Source of the DNA: Accumulibacter sp. | Lineage (GTDB): Bacteria; Pseudomonadota; Gammaproteobacteria; Burkholderiales; Rhodocyclaceae | Length of the DNA stretch: 7,722 nt | Reading direction: 5' to 3' | Assembly: GCA_031264825.1 (NCBI GenBank) | Contig: JAISDL010000161.1 | Coordinates: 1-7,722, forward strand | Shown here: positions 1 through 5,064 of the stretch, in pieces | Position numbering within the stretch: the stretch's first letter is position 1 | Layout: each line of letters opens with the position of its first letter | Program-made: the position numbers and the translations under genes | Notes under the pieces: generated by a model | Told to the model about the DNA's origin: nothing | Seen by the model: only the letters and a program-made list of their open reading frames with translations | Databases searched by the model: none

Positions 1-1976
1 AGGTCGTTGACCGGTTTGCGCAAGCCCTGGAGCATCGGGCCGACCGAGATGACGTTGGCGCTCCGCTGGACGGCTTTGTACGTCGTGTTGCCCGTATTGA
101 GGTCGGGGAAGATGAAAACGGTCGCCTGCCCCGCGACGGGGCTTCCCGGCGCTTTCTGCCGCCCGACGTCGGCGACGAAGGCCGCGTCGTATTGCAGAGG
201 CCCGTCGAGGATCAGGTCCGGATGGCTCGTGCGCGCGAGTTCGGTCGCGCGCCGGACTTTTTCGACGTCCGAACCCTCGCCGGAGGAGCCGGTGCTGTAG
301 CTGATCATCGCGACGCGCGGCGCGATGCCGAACGCCGTCGCGCTGTCGGCGCTCTGCTTGGCGATTTCGGCGAGTTGTTCCGCGGTCGGCGCGGGGTTGA
401 TCGCGCAATCGCCGTAAACGAGCACTTGGTCGGGCATCAGCATGAAGAAAACCGACGAGACGATCGACGATCCCGGCGCCGTCTTGATCAACTGGAGCGC
501 GGGACGCACCGTGCTCGCCGTCGTATGGACGGCGCCCGAGACGAGTCCGTCGACTTCGTCTATGGCAAGCATCATCGTTCCGAGGACGACGGTGTCTTCG
601 AGTTGCGCTTCGGCCTGTTGCGGCGTCAGCCCTTTCGACTTGCGCAGTTCGACCATCGGCGCGACATAGTTCTTCCGGATGCTGTCGGGGTCGAGGATTT
701 CGATGCTTTCGGGCAGTTCGATGTCTTGCGACGCCGCGACGCTCTCGATGACGTGCCGCTTGCCCAGAAGGACGCATTTTGCGATGCCTTTTTCTTCGCA
801 GACGACCGCGGCGCGCACCGTCCTCGGCTCTTCGCCTTCGGGGAGCACGATGCGCTGCCTTTCGGAACGCGCTTTCTGAATGAGCTGGTAACGAAACGCC
901 GGCGGCGAGAGTTTCATCGTTTCCTGGAAGTTGAACGCCGTCGCGATCGATTCGAGGTTGAGGTTTTCGGCGACGGTATCGACGATCGCGTTCATCCGGT
1001 CGCTGTCGTCGTAGGGCACCGCCGCCGGGATGCTCGTGATCCGACGCGCCGTCACGAAGCTGTCGTCTTCGACGACCAGGATCGGCAGACCGCTGCTTTC
1101 GAGCGCCGGCGCCGCCATATCCATGACTTCGCGCGAGATGCCGCTCGAATGCGTCAGGAGAAGCCCCGCGAGCCGGATCCCCCGGCTCTCCGCGAGCGCG
1201 GCGGCGAGGATGATGTCGCTGCGGTCGCCCGACGTGATCAGGAGAACGCCGGGGTGCAGGCAGGGAATGATGCTTTCGACCGAGCGCGACGCGATGACCA
1301 TCTCGTGAACGCGGCGCGATTCGATCTCACCGCGAGAGATCAGTTTGGCGTCGAGCCGCTGCGCCACGTCCGAAGTCCGGGGGGACTTCAGTTGGCGGTT
1401 CTCGCACACGACACCCCAGAGCGAAACGCTGCCGAGCGCGCGCTGCGCGGCGTCGGAGTCGAAACCTTCCGGCGCCTGGTTGAGGATCGTTCCGACGACG
1501 GTACAGTTTCCGTTCTGGTACTGGCTGATGCACAGGCGCGAGATAAGCGCCGGGTCGGGGAGCGCCGCGTTGCCGACGACGACGACGCCGGCTTTGAGGT
1601 TCCGCGCGATCTCGACGTTCAGTTGCGAGATGAACGAGTACGAGGGGTCGGTGTGCAGACCTTCGACGACGAGCGCGCCGCCCTGCCCGCCGCTCAAACA
1701 GAGCGTGACGATTTTTTCCAGAAGCTCGCTCATCTGGTTCGAGGCGATGTAGTCGGCCGCCTCCTGGAGCGTCAGCGCTTCGGGCGAGGGAATCCGGAAA
1801 AGCTCGCGCGCAAAGTGAATCGAGTTATCGGTCAATTCCTGCGCGATCGGCTTGACGTAGGCCACGTCGACACCGATCCGCTGCAAGGCGCGGACGACAC
1901 CGAGCGAAACCGAAGTCAGGCCGACGCTTTGTCGGGCGGGAATGATAAAAAAAATCTGTTTGAAATTTTTTTCCAA
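1..1976 (-). CDS. pta: Phosphate acetyltransferase, long three-domain form (C-terminus beyond window)
   Basis: Interconverts acetyl-CoA plus phosphate and acetyl phosphate plus CoA in the cytoplasm, the first half of the Pta-AckA acetate pathway. 658 codons are present. Comparison with E. coli Pta (about 714 aa) suggests only some 25-30 residues are missing past the window edge. Domains: an N-terminal P-loop/BioD-like regulatory domain starting near SVGLTSVSLG (residues 17-26); a DRTGG-type middle domain with GDRSDI at about 250-255; and a catalytic PTA/PTB domain from about residue 361, carrying SGAVHTTASTVRP (about 480-492), SYSTGSSGEGSDVEK (about 559-573) and the near-terminal GPMLQGLRKPVNDL. 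The start is a TTG at 1976-1974. It gives the family-like N-terminus (FFIIPARQSVGLTS), there is no in-frame ATG nearby, and AGGAGAG lies 9 nt upstream. Terminator and promoter space separate it from the preceding BOF gene. ackA could lie beyond position 1, but this is not visible. Confidence 0.97.
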   Translation of the reverse strand, partial: MEKNFKQIFFIIPARQSVGLTSVSLGVVRALQRIGVDVAYVKPIAQELTDNSIHFARELFRIPSPEALTLQEAADYIASNQMSELLEKIVTLCLSGGQGGALVVEGLHTDPSYSFISQLNVEIARNLKAGVVVVGNAALPDPALISRLCISQYQNGNCTVVGTILNQAPEGFDSDAAQRALGSVSLWGVVCENRQLKSPRTSDVAQRLDAKLISRGEIESRRVHEMVIASRSVESIIPCLHPGVLLITSGDRSDIILAAALAESRGIRLAGLLLTHSSGISREVMDMAAPALESSGLPILVVEDDSFVTARRITSIPAAVPYDDSDRMNAIVDTVAENLNLESIATAFNFQETMKLSPPAFRYQLIQKARSERQRIVLPEGEEPRTVRAAVVCEEKGIAKCVLLGKRHVIESVAASQDIELPESIEILDPDSIRKNYVAPMVELRKSKGLTPQQAEAQLEDTVVLGTMMLAIDEVDGLVSGAVHTTASTVRPALQLIKTAPGSSIVSSVFFMLMPDQVLVYGDCAINPAPTAEQLAEIAKQSADSATAFGIAPRVAMISYSTGSSGEGSDVEKVRRATELARTSHPDLILDGPLQYDAAFVADVGRQKAPGSPVAGQATVFIFPDLNTGNTTYKAVQRSANVISVGPMLQGLRKPVND

Positions 1977-1985
1977 TTTATATTT

Positions 1986-1992
1986 CTCTCCT
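1986..1992 (-). promoter_or_regulatory. Ribosome binding site that decides the TTG start of pta
   Basis: Read on the minus strand, AGGAGAG lies 9 nt before the TTG at 1976-1974. No ATG or GTG in the pta frame is comparably placed, so this site supports TTG initiation. The rest of the 80-nt leader (1977-2056) has only a weak extended -10 candidate (TGC followed by TACATT) with no convincing -35 box, so I do not list a pta promoter. Confidence 0.65.
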
Positions 1993-2056
1993 GTGGCAAT
2001 GCACGGTCGGGAAGTTCAAAATGTAGCACACCCCCTCGGAAGCGGACAGAGGACGC

Positions 2057-2096
2057 GCAAAACAAGGCCGACGGAGGTATTCGACGACCGTCGGCC
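2057..2096 (-). terminator. Rho-independent terminator after the BOF gene
   Basis: A perfect 9-bp stem, GGCCGACGG (2066-2074) with CCGTCGGCC (2088-2096), encloses a 13-nt loop. On the minus strand it is followed by TTGTTTTGCG. The T-rich tail exists only on the minus strand, so it acts for the BOF gene whose stop codon lies 46 nt upstream. It should insulate pta, which starts 80 nt further on, from readthrough. Confidence 0.8.
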
Positions 2097-2113
2097 CTTG
2101 AAAGGAGTTTTTC

Positions 2114-2136
2114 ATGCCGGACGCTGCGCCCGGCAT
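2114..2136. repeat. Hairpin directly after the BOF stop codon
   Basis: ATGCCGG (2114-2120) pairs with CCGGCAT (2130-2136) around a 9-nt loop, starting 5 nt after the BOF stop codon on the minus strand. There is no T-run on either side, so it is not a terminator by itself. It could protect the mRNA 3' end or act with the terminator at 2057-2096. Confidence 0.5.
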
Positions 2137-2141
2137 CGCGA

Positions 2142-2555
2142 TTATTTTGGAACGACGCGCATCCACTCGACCTCGATTTCAGGCGAGGACAAGTAATCGA
2201 CGTCGAGTTCGCCGTAGAGTTCCACGACGGTATTTTCCGTAACGGGCTGCCGGACGAAATCCTCGTCGTCGATTTCCACACGGATCGTTCCGGTTCCGTC
2301 GGTGAATTCGTAGTGTTCATGACGAAGTTTCCGCGTGAGCCTCCCGCGCACGAGGACGTAAATGTCGTCTACGGGATTCTTGAGAATCTCCGCGACGGGA
2401 GTCACCTTCACTTCGGCGGTACTGCCGGGGTTGAGCGTACCCGACGCGGGTGCCGCCGGAGATCCCTGCCCGACGAACTGCGCGTGCGCAGCCCCGCAGA
2501 ACGCCGCGATCGCGACCGGAAGAACGTAAATTAAAGTCTTGTGGCTGAAAGTCAT
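2142..2555 (-). CDS. Secreted bacterial OB-fold (BOF) protein, YgiW/NirD/YdeI stress-tolerance family
   Basis: 137-aa protein with a classic signal peptide: basic/polar MTFSHK, a hydrophobic stretch at about residues 8-23, and an AHA|Q cleavage site after residue 25. No lipobox is seen, so the mature protein of about 112 aa should be soluble in the periplasm. Residues 47-135 match the BOF fold. After AEVKVTPVAEIL comes the strand pattern YVLVRGRL (66-73), then the family hallmark YEFTDGTGTIRVEIDDEDF (82-100), then VVELYGELD (110-118) and IEVEWMRVV (127-135). The family is a small OB-fold linked in enterobacteria (YgiW, VisP) to peroxide, acid, cation or envelope stress. The ligand is not deducible here. 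The ATG at 2555-2553 is chosen over an in-frame ATG 26 codons upstream because AGGAGG sits 8 nt before it and the signal peptide begins there. It is monocistronic, divergent from ettA. Confidence 0.92.
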   Translation of the reverse strand: MTFSHKTLIYVLPVAIAAFCGAAHAQFVGQGSPAAPASGTLNPGSTAEVKVTPVAEILKNPVDDIYVLVRGRLTRKLRHEHYEFTDGTGTIRVEIDDEDFVRQPVTENTVVELYGELDVDYLSSPEIEVEWMRVVPK

Positions 2556-2563
2556 TATGAACG

Positions 2564-2569
2564 CCTCCT
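2564..2569 (-). promoter_or_regulatory. Strong ribosome binding site of the BOF gene
   Basis: Perfect AGGAGG on the minus strand, 8 nt before the ATG at 2555-2553. It settles the choice between this start and the in-frame ATG 78 nt upstream, which would place 26 residues ahead of the signal peptide. Confidence 0.85.
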
Positions 2570-2616
2570 GAAACCCGCGCCGGGGAATAAGTCCAACACA
2601 TACGATAACATCGGCT

Positions 2617-2646
2617 ATTCTATGATTTTTCATCTCTTTTCGGCAA
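2617..2646 (-). promoter_or_regulatory. Probable sigma-70-type promoter of the BOF gene
   Basis: On the minus strand TTGCCG (2646-2641; 4 of 6 matches to TTGACA) is separated by 18 nt from TAGAAT (2622-2617; 5 of 6 matches to TATAAT). Transcription would start near 2610, giving a leader of about 55 nt before the ATG. The alternative long start codon of the BOF frame (2633) lies inside this promoter, which further supports the shorter protein. Confidence 0.5.
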
Positions 2647-2663
2647 GAAAAATCGTCTCAAAA

Positions 2664-2692
2664 TTCAGGATTGCGGCGGCTTCGTGTAAACT
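2664..2692 (+). promoter_or_regulatory. Candidate ettA promoter
   Basis: TTCAGG (2664-2669) and TAAACT (2687-2692) are spaced 17 nt apart. The -10 is preceded by GTG, and both boxes are weak matches (3 of 6 and 4 of 6). It would give a leader of about 38 nt. That leader holds a run of eight T (2719-2726) and no recognisable Shine-Dalgarno sequence before the ATG at 2737. Confidence 0.3.
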
Positions 2693-2736
2693 CGCCGCTC
2701 CATTCACGCCTTTCGACCTTTTTTTTCAAAACCGCC

Positions 2737-4401
2737 ATGGCCCAATACGTAATGTCGATGCTGCGCGTCAGCAAAACCGTTCCTCCGAAACGTCAGATCA
2801 TCAAGGACATTTCGCTCTCGTTTTTTCCGGGCGCGAAGATCGGCCTTCTCGGCCTCAACGGCGCAGGGAAATCGACCGTCCTGCGGATCATGGCGAAGAT
2901 CGAAAAGGATTTCGAGGGCGAAGTACAGCACCTTGCGGGGATCAAAATCGGCCATTTGCCGCAGGAACCGACGCTCGACCCCGAAAAAACCGTGCGTCAG
3001 GAGGTCGAGTCGGGTCTGGGCGAAGTGTTCGAAGCCAAAGCGCGTCTGGAAGCGCTTTATGAAGCCTACGCCGAACCCGACGCCGACTTCGACAAGCTCG
3101 CCGAGGAGCAGGCGCATCTCGAGGCGATCCTCGCGGCCGCCGGGACGGATACCGAAAACCAGATGGAAATCGCCGCCGACGCCTTGCGCCTGCCGCCGTG
3201 GGACGCTGCGGTCAAGCAGCTTTCCGGCGGCGAAAAGCGCCGCGTCGCGCTGTGTAAACTCCTGCTTTCCAAACCCGACATGCTCCTGCTCGACGAGCCG
3301 ACGAACCACCTCGACGCCGAGTCGGTCGAATGGCTCGAAGAATTCCTCTGCCGCTTTCCCGGAACCGTCGTCGCGGTCACGCACGACCGTTATTTCCTCG
3401 ACAACGCCGCCGAATGGATTCTCGAACTCGACCGGGGGCACGGCATCCCGTGGAAAGGCAATTATTCGTCGTGGCTCGACCAGAAAGAAGCGCGCCTGGA
3501 AGCCGAGAACCGCCAGATCGACGCGCACATGAAGGCGATGAAGCAGGAACTCGAATGGGTACGTTCGAATCCGAAAGCGCGTCAGGCCAAAAGCAAGGCG
3601 CGCCTTTCACGCTTTGAAGAGATGGCGAGTTACGAATATCAGAAGCGGAACGAGACGCAGGAAATCTTCATCCCGGTCGCCGAGCGCTTGGGCGGCAAGG
3701 TCATCGAATTTACCGGCGTATCGAAGTCTTTCGGCGACCGCCTCTTGGTCGATAAACTTTCGTTCAGCGTACCCCCCGGAGCGATCGTCGGAATCATCGG
3801 CCCGAACGGCGCGGGAAAATCGACTCTTTTTCGGATGATCATGGGGCAGGAAGCGCCGGACGCCGGCGAAATCGCCGTCGGCCCGACGGTTCGGATCGCC
3901 TACGTCGACCAGAGCCGTGAAAATCTTTCCCCCGACAAAACGGTCTTCGACGAACTCGCCGAAGGCCGGGACCTCATTCAGGTCGGAAAATTCGAAATGC
4001 CGAGCCGCGCCTACATCGGGCGCTTCAACTTCAAGGGCGGCGACCAGCAAAAAGCCGTCGGAAAGCTCTCGGGAGGCGAACGCGGTCGATTGCACCTCGC
4101 CAAGACCTTGATGACCGGCGGCAACGTGCTGCTGCTCGACGAGCCGTCGAACGACCTCGACGTGGAAACACTACGCGCGCTCGAAGACGCCCTCCTCGAA
4201 TTCGCCGGCAGCGCGCTGATCATCAGCCACGACCGCTGGTTCCTCGACCGCATCTGTACGCATATTCTCGCCGCGGAAGGCGATTCGCAGTGGTGCTTCT
4301 TCGTCGGGAACTACCACGAATACGAGGAAGACAAAAAGAAACGCCTCGGCGAAGAAGGCGCGAAACCGAAGAGACTCCGCTACAAGCCGATCATGCGCTG
4401 A
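2737..4401 (+). CDS. ettA: Energy-dependent translational throttle protein EttA (ABC-F ATPase)
   Basis: 554-aa ABC-F protein, the length of E. coli EttA (555 aa). EttA binds the ribosomal E site and gates entry into elongation according to the ATP/ADP ratio. Two complete nucleotide-binding domains are present. NBD1 has Walker A GLNGAGKST (39-47), signature LSGGE (162-166), Walker B LLLDEPTNHLD (183-193) and H-loop H216. The inserted arm (about 90-140, with PDADFDKLAEEQ) is the EttA-type subunit. A charged linker (about 245-325, rich in K/R/E) is the tRNA-contacting region. NBD2 has Walker A GPNGAGKST (355-363), signature LSGGE (444-448), Walker B LLLDEPSNDLD (465-475) and H498. All catalytic residues are present. 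The start at 2737 matches the family MAQ N-terminus. A TTG 66 nt upstream would only add an unrelated extension. No Shine-Dalgarno is visible before the ATG. Divergent from the BOF gene, followed by hairpins, so a single-gene unit. Confidence 0.97.
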   Translation: MAQYVMSMLRVSKTVPPKRQIIKDISLSFFPGAKIGLLGLNGAGKSTVLRIMAKIEKDFEGEVQHLAGIKIGHLPQEPTLDPEKTVRQEVESGLGEVFEAKARLEALYEAYAEPDADFDKLAEEQAHLEAILAAAGTDTENQMEIAADALRLPPWDAAVKQLSGGEKRRVALCKLLLSKPDMLLLDEPTNHLDAESVEWLEEFLCRFPGTVVAVTHDRYFLDNAAEWILELDRGHGIPWKGNYSSWLDQKEARLEAENRQIDAHMKAMKQELEWVRSNPKARQAKSKARLSRFEEMASYEYQKRNETQEIFIPVAERLGGKVIEFTGVSKSFGDRLLVDKLSFSVPPGAIVGIIGPNGAGKSTLFRMIMGQEAPDAGEIAVGPTVRIAYVDQSRENLSPDKTVFDELAEGRDLIQVGKFEMPSRAYIGRFNFKGGDQQKAVGKLSGGERGRLHLAKTLMTGGNVLLLDEPSNDLDVETLRALEDALLEFAGSALIISHDRWFLDRICTHILAAEGDSQWCFFVGNYHEYEEDKKKRLGEEGAKPKRLRYKPIMR

Positions 4402-4410
4402 AATGGAGGG

Positions 4411-4438
4411 AGCTACACCCCCGCGCGGGGCGTGTGCT
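4411..4438 (+). repeat. Strong GC hairpin 9 nt after the ettA stop codon
   Basis: ACACCCCC (4415-4422) pairs with GGGG-(C bulge)-GTGT (4427-4435) around a GCGC loop. An outer AGC (4411-4413) pairs with GCT (4436-4438). This makes 11 base pairs with two single-base bulges. It lacks a T-tail, so it is more likely a 3'-end stabiliser or pause hairpin than a terminator. Confidence 0.5.
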
Positions 4439-4442
4439 GGTC

Positions 4443-4509
4443 GGGCATTCGCAAAAGCGCGGCGCCGAAGGCTCGGCGTCTATCCGCCGAGCGGGTTTTA
4501 CGAATGCCC
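4443..4509. terminator. Probable bidirectional terminator between convergent genes
   Basis: The core stem is GCTCGGCG (4471-4478) with CGCCGAGC (4485-4492), 8 bp perfect with a 6-nt loop, followed by GGGTTTT on the plus strand. An AAAA block (4453-4456) on the other side gives a T-run for minus-strand transcripts. The core is wrapped by a perfect 9-bp outer stem, GGGCATTCG (4443-4451) with CGAATGCCC (4501-4509). It lies between the 3' ends of ettA (plus) and the 94-aa gene (minus), where a shared terminator is expected. Confidence 0.7.
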
Positions 4510-4517
4510 CGAAACCT

Positions 4518-4802
4518 TCAGCAAACGGAGTGGAGGTTTGCCGTAAAGCGCGTCCCGAAATTTTCGGGGAACTGAAAACTGATGAAGGCGCGCTGGATGT
4601 CTTCATCTTTCACGCGGGCATCGGAGGCGCGGAATCGTATACCCAGCAGATGACCGTTTGAAGCGAGCGTCGCAAACGCATAATGCCAGCTACTGACTTC
4701 AGCCAGACGTTCGCAGAGTTCGCGTTCGTTGCTGATGCTGACGCCGGCGCGTTTCAAAAGATTCAAGAATTTCAAAAAAGGTTTTTCGTTCAAATTCTTC
4801 AT
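4518..4802 (-). CDS. Hypothetical protein, 94 aa, unrecognised
   Basis: I do not recognise this family. The ATG at 4802-4800 gives a 94-aa protein beginning MKNLNEKPFLKFLNLLKRAG and ending HSVC. GAGGAG lies about 11 nt upstream, slightly far but usable. No signal peptide or membrane helix is seen, so it is probably cytoplasmic. An amphipathic, basic N-terminal helix (about residues 5-20) is followed by a segment ISNERELCERLAEVSSWHYA (23-42), which looks like a helical pair. A beta-like GHLLGIRFRASDARV (50-64) and QRAFISFQFPENF (70-82) follow. Codon use is less GC-biased than in pta or ettA (several TTG, AAT, TTT near the start), which could mean a lineage-specific or acquired gene, or simply a low-expressed one. 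The frame stays open upstream (182 codons in all), but the extra part lacks a better start and covers the heptamer repeat. Reality of the gene is likely but not certain. Confidence 0.6.
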   Translation of the reverse strand: MKNLNEKPFLKFLNLLKRAGVSISNERELCERLAEVSSWHYAFATLASNGHLLGIRFRASDARVKDEDIQRAFISFQFPENFGTRFTANLHSVC

Positions 4803-4831
4803 TTTTATCGAATCTCCTCGGTTTCGGTGGT

Positions 4832-4852
4832 TGCAGCGCCTTGGCGCATGCA
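4832..4852. repeat. Near-perfect 21-bp palindrome, possible operator or leader hairpin
   Basis: TGCA-GCGCC-TT-GGCGC-A-TGCA: the two arms are fully complementary except for one extra A, in effect a GC-rich core flanked by TGCA on both sides. It sits 30 bp upstream of the 94-aa gene start and 213 bp upstream of the TPR gene, in their shared divergent region. It is flanked by GTTTCGG (about 4820-4827) and its complement CCGAAAC (about 4871-4877). It could be a binding site for a dimeric regulator or an RNA hairpin in the minus-strand leader. No bound factor can be named. Confidence 0.4.
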
Positions 4853-4879
4853 GGGAATAACGCGACACGCCCGAAACGG

Positions 4880-4910
4880 TTGACACGACAGCGCAAACAA
4901 GAAATCTGAT
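4880..4910 (+). promoter_or_regulatory. Possible promoter for the TPR gene with a consensus -35 box
   Basis: TTGACA (4880-4885) is a perfect -35 hexamer. The best -10 is TCTGAT (4905-4910; 4 of 6), at a long 19-nt spacing and partly inside the heptamer repeat. A start here would leave a leader of about 150 nt before the ATG at 5065. The weak spacing makes this tentative. Confidence 0.25.
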
Positions 4911-4941
4911 CCCTGATCCCTGACATCTGATCCCTGATTGC
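4907..4941. repeat. Heptanucleotide tandem repeat (TGATCCC type), five units
   Basis: Five consecutive 7-bp units: TGATCCC (4907-4913), TGATCCC (4914-4920), TGACATC (4921-4927), TGATCCC (4928-4934) and TGATTGC (4935-4941). A longer 14-bp block, ATCTGATCCCTGAT, occurs twice (4904-4917 and 4925-4938). It is intergenic, between two divergent genes. Short heptanucleotide repeats are known from several bacterial groups. Function here is unknown. Confidence 0.75.
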
Positions 4942-5064
4942 CTTTTCCCCTTTTGCGGCGCACACTTGGGACACGGGTCGAATACGCGGCTTCCGTGCGC
5001 TTGGAAGTCGCGGCGCCCTCTTCGATTCGATCGGTGCTCCTCCGTATCTTCGGGATAAAAGACC

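Noticed and set aside
192..2534. A 780-codon open frame on the plus strand opposite pta and the BOF gene
   Set aside because: It is exactly antisense to two well-supported genes, is extremely rich in Arg, Asp and Val, has no recognisable domain and runs through a terminator. Long antisense frames are common in GC-rich coding DNA.
2556..2633. A 26-residue N-terminal extension of the BOF protein
   Set aside because: It would bury the signal peptide, lacks a good ribosome binding site, and overlaps the probable promoter. The ATG at 2555 has a perfect AGGAGG.
2671..2736. An N-terminal extension of EttA from a TTG at 2671
   Set aside because: It adds 22 residues unlike any EttA, overlaps the candidate promoter, and the ATG at 2737 gives the exact family N-terminus.
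2704..3528. A 274-codon minus-strand frame inside ettA
   Set aside because: It is the complement of the conserved NBD1 of EttA, with no independent evidence.
2737..4401. An antibiotic-resistance ABC-F gene
   Set aside because: The arm, linker, motif spacing and C-terminal tail are those of the housekeeping EttA subgroup, not of ARE-type ribosome protection proteins.
4904..4941. A CRISPR array
   Set aside because: The units are only 7 bp, adjacent and without spacers, and there is no cas gene in the window.
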